A stretch of DNA of 64,000 bases from Ridgeia piscesae (lineage: Eukaryota > Annelida > Polychaeta > Sabellida > Siboglinidae), in contig JAODUO010001354.1 in NCBI GenBank assembly GCA_025642075.2, forward strand, positions 5,001 to 69,000, read 5' to 3'. This document shows, piece after piece, positions 24,801 through 36,800 of the stretch; position 1 is the stretch's first letter; the number at the start of each line of letters is the position of its first letter. The notes beneath the pieces are model-generated. The model was not told where the DNA came from. It did not search any database and saw only the letters and a list, made by a program, of their open reading frames with translations. The position numbers and the translations under genes were made by a program.

Positions 24801-27800
24801 ATGCAGTAAGTATAGATACAGGAGGGATACTGATGCGTAAGGTGACAGGGATATTATGCAGTAAGTGTAGACACAGGAGGGATACTGTATGCAGTAAGTA
24901 TAGACACAGGAGGGATACTGTATGCAGTAAGTATAGACACAGGAGGGATACTGTATGCAGTAAGTATAGATACAGGAGGGATACTGTATGCAGTAAGTGT
25001 AGATACAGGAGGGATACTGTATGCAGTAAGTATAGATACAGGAGGGATACTGTATGCAGTAAGTGTAGACACAGGAGGGATACTGTATGCAGTAAGTATA
25101 GATACAGGAGGGATACTGTATGCAGTAAGTATAGACACAGGAGGGATACTGTATGCAGTAAGTATAGACACAGGAGGGATACTGTATGCAGTAAATATAG
25201 ATACAGGAGGGATACTGTATGCAGTAAGTGTAGACACTAGGGATGGGATACTGCAGGTAAGTTAAGACAGGAGGGTTAACTGTACATAGTGGTTAGACAG
25301 GTAGGGATACTGGGATGCAGGATAGGGATGAGATACAGGTAGGGAAGGGAAGACAGGTAGGGAATGGGAAGACAGGTAGGGAAGAGAAGACAGGTAGGGA
25401 AGGGAAGACAGGTAGGGAATGGAAGACAGGTAGGGAGGAAGACAGGTAGGGAAGGGAAGACAGGTAGGGAATGGGAAGACAGGTAGGGAAGGGAAGACAG
25501 GTAGGGAATGGGAAGACAGGTAGGGAATGGGAAGACAGGTAGGGAAGAGAGACAGGTAGGGAAGAGAAGACAGGTAGGGAAGGGAAGACAGGTAGGGAAT
25601 GGGAAGACAGGTAGGGAATGGGAAGACAGGTAGGGAAGAGAAGACAGGTAGGGAATGAGAAGACAGGTAGGGAAGGGAAGACAGGTAGGGAAGGGAAGAC
25701 AGGTAGGGAAGAGAAGACAGGTAGGGAAGAGAAGACAGGTAGGGAAGGGAAGACAGGTAGGGAATGGGAAGACAGGTAGGGAAGAGAAGACAGGTAGGGA
25801 AGGGAAGACAGGTAGGGAAGAGAAGACAGGTAGGGAAGGGAAGACAGGTAGAGAATGGGAAGACAGGTAGGGAATGGGAAGACAGGTAGGGAAGAGAAGA
25901 CAGGTAGGGAAGAGAAGACAGGTAGGGAAGAGAAGACAGGTAGGGAATGGGAAGACAGGTAGGGAAGAGAAGACAGGTAGGGAAGAGAAGACAGGTAGGG
26001 AATGGGAAGACAGGTAGGGAAGGGAAGACAGGTAGGGAATGGGAAGACAGGTAGGGAAGAGAAGACAGGTAGGGAAGGGAAGACAGGTAGATAATGGGAA
26101 GACAGGTAGGGAATGGGAAGACAGGTAGGGAATGGGAAGACAGGTAGGGAAGAGAAGACAGGTAGGGAAGAGAAGACAGGTAGGGAAGGGAAGACAGGTA
26201 GGGAATGGGAAGACAGGTAGGGAAGAGAAGACAAGTAGGGAAGCGAAGACAGGTAGGAAGGGAAGACAGTAGGGAATGGGAAGACAGGTAGGGAATGGGA
26301 AGACAGGTAGGGAAGAGAAGACAGGGATGAGAAGATAGGTAGGGAAGGGAAGACAGGTAGGGAATGGGAAGACAGGTAGGGAAGAGAAGACAAGTAGGGA
26401 AGCGAAGACAGGTAAGGATGGGAAGACAGATAGGGAATGGGAAGACAGGTAGGGAATGGGATGACATAGTTTATTGAAAATACTATTTGTTACATAGACT
26501 CTACCATGTGTACTGTTCATTAATCTACCATCTAAAATTTGGTAGAGAAAAAGCAAACATAACAGAGTGAGCCAGTCTGGAAATATTATGTAACATGGGA
26601 TGTGCATTTAAGCAGTTGCTACATCAGATTATCAAAGTTAATGGGTTTTTTACATTTAAATATGTGCCCATTTATGAAACCAGCACATCTAATAATTGAC
26701 AATGTGTCATATTCTGTTGTTTGAACCTCCAGATATACAATTTGTGATTACAAGCACATTATTTGATCAGCATCTTTTGGGGATTTCTTTGTGACTTAAC
26801 CGATTCATCCTACCCTCTGACCTTCAGGTTGCAGGGATCATCCTTGATAACTTTGCACGAGGTCGAACTAAACATGTTTGGTTCAGTATTTCATCAGACC
26901 TTATCGTTGATGCCACGAGGTAGGTTACCTGATTTTAAAACATTTCATTCTTAAAATCGTATTAGTATCCAGTGTGTTGTTATTTTTCACCTGTTAGGGC
27001 TGACAGTTAACTTTATTTTGAAAAATTTATTTCAATAATATTTTAAGATGGCGGTGACCATTTCCTGTTCAGTACAATGGATGCTGGGAACGGAGAAAGC
27101 GCGCGGGATCTCGACCCACAACTGGTGACCCATTTAAATTTACAGCCGCTCACAACCGATCTATCCACACTTACTTTATTTTTCTCCAAGTTTCTAGTTA
27201 TGTTGAGCGACAACAAACGTAATATAAGCCTACTGAGTTTATGCTAAGTTTCAAATTAGTTTAGGATAAAACAAACATTTCTGACGCTCATTTATGTAGT
27301 GACGCCGTGATAAAATACTGATGTTAGCCACGGTAATCCACGGCCTGCACGTTACCCCGCATGTCAGTTGCGAACATTTGTAATGATTACAAATTTAAAA
27401 GATTTAACAGATTTAAATTCCATTCAACCTAGATGGAGGACTGAAGCCGGCACAGAGTCCAACCTATCTTTAATTACCCTTAGGTATATGTCAATTTTAT
27501 TTTTAAATATATTAACACTACTAGCACCTACACAATCACCTTCGTTCATTGTTACTAGTTCTTGTGAAAATGAATTTCTAATATCTAGTCTACTGCTTTG
27601 CTAAAATGCAACATGTCCTCTGCCTCTCTTCCTTGACTGTGAAAAAAATATTTCTGTCAATATTTTCATATCCATTCAATATTTTAAACACCTCAATCTG
27701 ATCTCTCAATCTTCTGGTTTCTAGTGTTGTTAAACCACTTTCTTTTAGACGCATTTGTATTCTTTACAGGAATTTAAATGATTTTACTTTGTAACCTAGC

Positions 27801-30800
27801 ATGTGAATGTGTATAAGTTATGAGACAGGAAGTTTGACGGTTGTAAGAAGTCGTTTTCATGGTTAGATCAGAAATTAAATGATCGTTTTGCGCCGCTGAA
27901 ACGATAAACAAAATGGCGACCACAGCGTGATTATCCAGACGCCGTGAGATGGCAGCACCGTTTAGCCCCTCAGACCAAATTTGAAATAACAATCATATAA
28001 TAATATTTTTATTATATTACAAAAAACTATTCAAAATTAAACTTATAATGAAACATGTCACAAACAAAATAAACAAAAATGAAAATGTTGTTGTTAATGT
28101 GTCATCTCATTTTACTATTTTCTAATTTGTATTATGTGCATTTTAATACTAATTTTTTTTTATCGAAAGCATACACGCTATATAGACATTGATTATTATG
28201 ATATGCGTAAACCTATGAATTAATCCAAAACAGTCTTAAATGAGTTTTACTGTAATATTAAATGTGATATTATTAGACTTCATTTTTATGGGGATATACT
28301 GATGTTAGCCACGGTAATCCACGGCCTGCACGTTACCGGCCAATGTCGAGTTCAGTACTGATTGTAATTGATGATGTCAAATTTACAAGATTTAACAGAT
28401 TTGAACAAATTGATAGGATCAACTTCTAGATGGCAGTGGACTAGGAAGCCATGGCTATCAGAGTCCAACCTATCTATCTAAGTATACCCTCTTATATATG
28501 TCATATATTTATATTTATATATATTAAATATAGCACCTCATATATAGTATAATTGTTCATTGTTTATGCTTTAAAATAATGTTCTAATATCTATCTAAAC
28601 TGCTATGTAATATAACCATTCCAAGACCTTTCTATTTAGGAAAATATTCTGATATTTTTTATTTTTTCATATCTGACTTATGGTTGGGAAAACATTTTTA
28701 CATTTTACTTTCTGTTTAATTTTTGAAAACTGAAATAATGTGTATAAGTTATAGAAGGAAGTTTGACGGTTGTAAGAAGTCGTTTTCATGGTTAGATCAG
28801 AAATTAAATGATCGTTTTGCGCCGCTGAAACGATAAACAAAATGGCGACCACAGCGTGATTATCCAGACGCCGTGAGATGGCAGCACCGTTTAGCCCCTC
28901 AGACCAAATTTGAAATAACAATCATAATAATATTTTTATTATATTACAAAAAACTATTCAAAATTAAACTTATAATGAAACATGTCACAAACGAAATAAA
29001 CAAAAATGAAAATGTTGTTGTTAATGTGTCATCTCATTTTACTATTTTCTAATTTGTATTATGTGCATTGTAATACTTATTGTTTTTATCAAAAGCATAC
29101 ACGCAAGTGGGTCACGATACATGGCATGACTCCGCGCGACTGGAGCTTATTGGGGACTAAGCGAGACTAATTGGGGACTGGACACAAGAATAATATTCTA
29201 ACGATGGATGACATTTGTAGCTTCCGACTGATGAATACTAGGAAAATCAGTCCATAAATATCTTGTGTTATACGTTTCCCTATCTTAAATGTCCGATTTA
29301 ATATTGAGTTTACCACACTATCATAGGCACATAGCGATTTATGTAGTGCAGATAATCGACACGATGCTAAGCTGTATGTGTCTTTTACGGGATTTGCGTT
29401 TTACATTGCTGTACGTTGTGGTTTCGATAAGCACTTATATCTGAGAAGTTGTCTAAATGCCCATAATCATAACACATGTATACGTTTGGCCCAAACAGGT
29501 CGTATTGCGCGAAAACTGGCACTCTTCATTATTAGTCAAGATCGCCAAACACAAGTACTTGCCGCTATTGCCATGGCAACCACCATAATAATCGATTAAA
29601 ATTCATGATTTCCGTGATCATTGTCACCGGCAAAATGTTCCACTGCTTCTGCTTGTAATAATCCTTCGGACAATATAACTGAAATACGCTATTTCGGGAC
29701 AGTTCGATTATTACGACCAAAACAAAACAAAGTCCTATATGTTAACATGGAGTATATGGACCTCCTGCCCCCAACTGCCCCCAGCCTCGTTTTCGCGCGC
29801 GAGAATTGCACGCCCTATTTTCAACAGTTTTGGTCACCTGTCTCACTGAGCCCTGAACCCTTGTGTGTCATTAAGTGTTGTCATTGGTTGTGTCAACAGG
29901 GATCTCAATGACATTGGCTGCTATGTCCGTGTCATCAATGGATGTCACCAGCTTGACAAAGAGACAAGGTTAGTTTCTGATATCAAGTGTCTAGTGTTAC
30001 AGATGGTTGAAGTAGGTTTTATAAACGTGAAGTTATTAATTTGTTGTTTCAACTAATAATTATGAATGTGTTGTTACAGTTATGTTTTATAAGTATGTTG
30101 TTTCAAGTGTGTTGCTTCAAGTGTGTTGTTTCATGTTTTTAAATGATAGGTATTTTAATTGCCGTTATGAGTTTGTTGCCATAAGTTCATCATTAAACAC
30201 ATTTGTGGTTACAAGAGAAACCCACTCAAAAATATAGGATTAAGGAATAAGAAGAGATTATTACTTCTGACTGGTAAAAAATACTTCAACCCTAGGTCGA
30301 TCCATTGTTTTATGGAAAGTGAAAAGTCAATTTTTTTATAAGTTTTATTGTGAAACTTGTATATTGTGATTCTCTTCCCAGGGTTCTGGGTTTGCCGGCA
30401 GACTTCAAGGAGGGGGTTGTGTTTAGCACCTATGCCACCCTGGTGTCATCAGTGCAAAAGGGGGGTAAGTACACTTGTACCAGTGTACATGTACCAGTAA
30501 CATGTACTAGCACATGTGTACCAGCACACATGTACCAGCACACGTGTACCAGCACACATGTACTAGCACACATGTACCAGCACACATGTACTAGGATACA
30601 TGTACTAGGATACATGTACCAGCACACATGTACCAGCACACATGTACCAGCACACATGTACTAGCACACATGTACCAGCACACGTGTACTATCACACATG
30701 TACCAGCACACATGTACTATCACACATGTACCAGCACACGTGTACCAGCACACATGTACTAGCACACATGTACCAGCACACATGTTCTAGGATACATGTA

Positions 30801-33800
30801 CCAGCACACATGTACCAGCACACATGTACTAGCACACATGTACCAGCACACGTGTACTATCACACATGTACCAGCACACATGTACTATCACACATGTACC
30901 AGCACACGTGTACTAGGCTACATGTACCAGCACACATGTACCAGCACACCCATACCAGCACACATGTACTAGCACACGTATGCCAACACATGTGTACCAG
31001 CACACATTTACCAGCATACATGTACCGGCGCACATGTACTAGCACACATGTACCAGCACACAAGTACAATGAGTTAACTGTTCCATAAAGTGTTAACCTA
31101 GGTATGATTGTGTAGACACCTGTCAGTTTATTTAATTTTTATTATTTGTTTACCAATTTCTTATCTTGTATGTGTCTTTACACTAATTTTACACAATGTC
31201 TTCATTCATTTATTATCAATATACCATTTATTTCAATAATCATCTTTAGCTAACTTAGTTATTTATCATTTATTACAATTTTTTTTTTACATTTTATGTA
31301 TTGTCATTTGTTTATTAATATTCTGCATATATATATATATATATATATGTGTATATATATATATATATATATTTTTATATATATATCTACTGTTAAAGAA
31401 CACAGTCGTGCCTGGGCGCTGCCTGGACAAACACGGGTGGCTGGTGGCCTAATTAAGGGACAACTGTTTGAGAAAAATGTGTTACATCCGTTCCCACGCT
31501 GGCGGAGACGCCAAGTTATTACATTGTTGCTAGCCGGCAAGGAGCGTCTTTGAAGTATACACAGGCCTGGGAGAGATGGGTAGCTTACATTTTATACGTG
31601 CCAGCATTATGAATGCTTCTACATACAATCCTATAAAGCCAAGACTTCTTAACATATTTTTTTATTTTAGCACCATTGAATAGCTTAAATATGTGGCTAC
31701 ATTTTATTCGTTGGATGTATGGACATTCTGCCACCCAATTATGTTCTGATAGCATGGTGAAATTCTGGTAATTTTTTCCCCGTTTTTTTTCTCCAAATTC
31801 ACGTAGTAATATTCTGATTAAAATACATACTGTGTCGTAATTATAAATGCATTACAATAATTAGTCTTTCAGTTATTCATTTATGATCATTATTAGCAAA
31901 GTTATGACATTTATGAAACACATTAAAATGTTTCCAAATTGTGTCCGCTACGGCAGTATGTCGCACGCAGTTAATGGTCTTGGCTCAAAGTTGGGGTGCG
32001 GCTTTAAATAAGGGTTTTGCCGATATCAATCAGAGCGGAAGAAATTCAGGATTTAGGTCAAAAGTCGGGGTGCGGCTTTAATTAGGGGTGCAGCTAGTAA
32101 TACAGGATTTACGGTAATAAAGCATTTAAATAGCACCATAAATGCAGGTTACCCTGTTTGAAAGGTACTGAATTAAACATTATAAAAACGTGGCATCAAG
32201 TGTCCAATTATATGATTAAGGTATCATTAAGAAACAAAGTTATATTTAACAAAATCATTTAAAAGAATTGAAAAGTTAAGATAGTAAAAATTTCACAGGA
32301 TAAAAAAAGTAAATAATTAATAAAAACATCAAAAGTCAAATCAAGCGACAACATTAAATGAAAGTCGATGTTGACAAATAAAAGGCTCGTTTGGATAAAT
32401 GAGTCTTTAGAAATGTTTCTGTTTCTTGTTACTATTGGACTGTGAGGTCACAGCCACACCTCACAGCCACACCTCACAGCCACACCTCACAGCCACACCT
32501 CACAGCCACACCTCACAGCCACACCTCACAGCCACACCTCACAGCCACACCTCACAGCCACACCTGGTGTTGCAGGTACATTTGGTGTTACAAGACAGAG
32601 TCGTCTGCAACAGTTGGTGGACTGGTGCGGGGGTCAACATTTCGGGGGCTGTCTCATATTTGATGAGTGTCACAAAGCCAAGAACTTTGTACCCGTGAGT
32701 AGGAATAACTATTGCCTTATTTAGATAATAACTATAGCATTATTTAGACAGTAGCTATACCATTATTTAGGCAGTAATTATAGTGTTATTTAGACAATAA
32801 CTATAGCATTATTTATACAAATCTATAGCGTTATTTAGACAATAAATATAGCATTATTTTGACAATAAATATAGCATTATGTAGACAATAACTATAGCAT
32901 TATTTAGACAATGACCATAGCTTTATTTAGACTATAGCATTATTTAGACAATAGATATAGCGTTATTTAGACAATAACAACATTAATTAAAAGTGCTGTT
33001 TTCCAGTGGTAAGGAAACGCGACTTAGTAAATATAACATTTCAATCACAATCTAAAAAGTGTTGCTAGACCCTATTTTACAATCCCTGAGATGTTCAGTT
33101 ACTCTCAGGTTATCAGTCAACACAAACAAATGCCATTTCACTGAGATTTTACAAATGCAACACGCTGCTGTATCACTGAGGACACTATTTGAGTGAGACA
33201 CCAGTAACAGTGCCTCAATGGCATCCTTACTCACGTAAGTTACACTGAACTGATCATCATTGGTCAAAACTACCAACTCTCAGTCTAATACTTATGTTGT
33301 TTAGTTAATTTCCCCTCATATGTGTCTTATTAAACAGAATTTAAAAGCCAGGGAAGTAAAATATCAGTGAGAGGGAAATTGGAAACACGTGTTGTGATCA
33401 CAGTCTACATAAACCTGTACAGAAACAAACAGTGGCTGATGAGATACTTGCCTCGATTATGTGTAGAGTTGTACTAATACTGTGCAGGATTCCTAGTAAT
33501 CAAGTGAATTAAGTAATCTTGATTCATTAACAGTTATTGTTATTTCCAGGGGAAAGAGGCGGCCAGCACAAAGGTAGCTCTAGCGGTGGCCACAATTCAG
33601 AGGTGAGTGTATACTGAAATAGTCTCCATGCTGATAAATGTATTTCATAAATTGTGACAGCTGAATAAAAGAAATATACATATTGTGTCTTTGCATGTTG
33701 TTTTAAAATATACTTTGCACTTCTGAGCAGGTTTTTAACCAAATATGTGGCATATTACAAATGCATATTACTGCTTATAGTAAACTACTTGTGTGGTCCG

Positions 33801-36800
33801 ACATTGCGCTTGGAAAAGGCAGTTGCCTGCACTAAAACCGTTTTGAAGACAGATCCAAGCGAATTAATTACTTAATAAATCTAGATTGATGTATCCCCCA
33901 GTGGACCCCCAAGATCACACAAACTGTCAGCCTCAAACAGCAAACACTAACAGCTGTAGGTATACGGATCCATCAACAACAAACAAACAGACACCTGTAT
34001 TGGTTTCTAACACTTTAGCTGCACTCAAAGTGTGATTTGTATAAGGTGTGTAACAAGTTTCATCTTTGAATTACTGTTGTTTGTGATTACAGAATGCTCC
34101 CCAAGGCCAGGGTAGTTTACTGCAGTGCCACCGGGGTAACTGACGTCAAGAACATGGTTAGTCAAGTCACATGAGAAAACATTTTTCTTGAAAATGAACA
34201 GTTTATTTTGCAAGAAGTAATGAAAGATAAATACAAGCAGCTGTGCTTTAGATGACACTTCTAACTGTTTCACATAGCTTGGTGACATCAGTTTAAATTT
34301 TGGTGACATTATTTGATTCTATTGGTTGGAAAGGTTAGTTGGTGACTCCAATTGTTGACATTGATCAATGACACTGGATTGTGACCCTGGTTGTTGACAG
34401 TGAGTGATGACTATGGCTGACGTTTGTTGGTGACACTGGATTGCGACCTTGATTGTGACTGATTGCATGGTGACATTGTTTGGTGACTCTTATGTCATCG
34501 GTTGGTGCCACTGGGTCGTTCTGTCATCCATTGTTGACACTAAATAGTGAGTTTAGTTGGTGTCATTTATTTGGTGACACTAATTTTCAACAATGGCTTT
34601 GTGACATCACTTTGGGACAATGGAGTATTATATTTATTGGTGACTTTGATTGATGACACTGGAGGGACACTTTGGTTGGTATCACTGATTGGTGCCACTA
34701 GTTGGTTACACTCATTGGTGGCAGTGGTTAGTGCCACTGGTTGGTGGCACTGATTGATGACACTGGTTGGTGACAGTGGTTGGTGACACTGGTTGGTGAT
34801 AGTGGTTGGTGACACTGGTTGGTGACAGTGGTTGGTGACACTGATTGATGACACTGGTTGGTGACAGTGGTTGGTGACACTGGTTGGTGACACTGGTTGG
34901 TGATAGTGTTTGGTGACACTGGTTGGTGACAGTGGTTGGTGACACTGATTGGTGACTCTGGTTGGTGACAGTGGTTGGTAACACTGGTTGGTGGCACTGA
35001 TTGGTGACACTAGTTGGTGACAGTGGTTGGTGACACTGGTTGGTGACACTAGTTGGTGACAGTGATTGGTGACACTGGCTGGTGACACTGGTTGGTGACA
35101 GTGGTTGGTGACACTGATTGGTGACACTAGTTGGTGACAGTGGCTGGTGACACTGGTTGGTGACAGTGGTTGGTGACACTGATTGGTGACACTAGTTGGT
35201 GACACTGGCTGGTGACACTGGTTGGTGACAGTGGTTGGTGACACTGTTTGGTGACACTGGTTGGTGACACTGATTGGTGACACTAGTTGGTGACACTGGC
35301 TGGTGACACTGGTTGGTGACAGTGGTTGGTGACACTGGTTGGTGACAGTGGTTGGTGACACTGATTGGTGACACTAGTTGGTGACACTGGCTGGTGACAC
35401 TGGTTGGTGACAGTGGTTGGTGACACTGTTTGGTGACACTGGTTGGTGACAGTGGTTGGTGACACTGGTTGGTGACAGTGGTTGGTGACACTGATTGGTG
35501 ACACTAGTTGGTGACACTGGCTGGTGACACTGGTTGGTGACAGTGGTTGGTGACACTGGTTGGTGACACTGATTGGTGACACTAGTTGGTGACACTGGCT
35601 GGTGACACTGGTTGGTGACAGTGGTTGGTGACACTGTTTGGTGACACTGGTTGGTGACACTGATTGGTGACACTAGTTGGTGACACTGGCTGGTGACACT
35701 GGTTGGTGACAGTGGTTGGTGACACTGGTTGGTGACAGTGGTTGGTGACACTGATTGGTGACACTAGTTGGTGACACTGGCTGGTGACAGTGGTTGGTGA
35801 CACTGGTTGGTGACACTGGTTGGTGTGTCGCAGGCCTTCATGGAGCGGCTGGGACTGTGGGGAGACGGAGCTGCCTTCAAGTCATTCCAAGAGTTCCTTG
35901 ACACCATCCACAAGAAAGGCCTAGGTAGGACATGGGGTGGGGTAGGGTACAGTGGGGCACTGGGAGCTTGTATAGGGCCTGCAAGTGGGTCACGATACAT
36001 GGCGTGACTCCGCGCGACTGGAGCTTATTGGGGACTAAGCGAGTCTAATTGGGGACTGGACACAAGAATAATATTCTAACGATGGATAACAGTTGTAGCT
36101 TCCGACTGATGAATACTAGGACAATCAGTTCATAAATATCTTGTGTTATACGTTTCTTATCTTAAATGTCTGATTTAATATTGAGTTTACCACACTATCA
36201 CAGGCACATGGCGATTTACGTAGTGCAGACAATCGACACGATGCTAGGCTGTATGTGTCTTTTACGGGATTTGCATTTTACATTGCTGTACGTTGTGGTT
36301 TCGATAAGCACTTATATCTGACAAGTTGTCTAAATGCCCATAATCATAACACATGTATACATTTGGCCCAAACAGGTTGTACTGCGCGAAAACTGGCACT
36401 CTTCATTATTAGTCAAGATCACCAAACACAAGTACTTGCCGCTATTGCCATGGCAACCACCATAATAATCGATTAAAATTCATGATTTCCGTGATCATTG
36501 TCACCGGCAAAGTGTTCCACTGCTTCTGCTTGTAATAATCCTTCGGACAATATAACTGAAATACGCTATTTCGGGACAGTTCGATTATTATGACCAAAAC
36601 AAAACAAAATCCTATATGTTAACATGGAGTATATGGACCTCCTGCCCCCAACTGCCCCCAGCCTCGTTTTCGTGCGCGAGACTTGCACGCCCTATAGTGA
36701 GACATGGCAGGGCGGGGTATGGTGGGGTAACAAGGGCTTCAGTCAGTAGTATCTGTAGGTAGTATTGGAGATTGTAACTAAAGTGCCACGTGTGATATGG

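Noticed and set aside
23430..26607. Minus-strand open frames of 127-443 codons
   Set aside because: Antisense shadows of the 33-nt and 18/19-nt arrays in intron 3, in several frames at once.
27774..28921. Duplicated minus-strand frame beginning [13 protein letters not shown] as a gene pair
   Set aside because: Lies in a duplicated dispersed element; one copy diverges after about 55 codons, and related copies elsewhere do not keep the frame.
29378..29599. 73-codon frame shared by two loci (also 36,255-36,476) as a conserved gene
   Set aside because: Shared because both are copies of the same MITE-like element; no known domain and no transposase signature.
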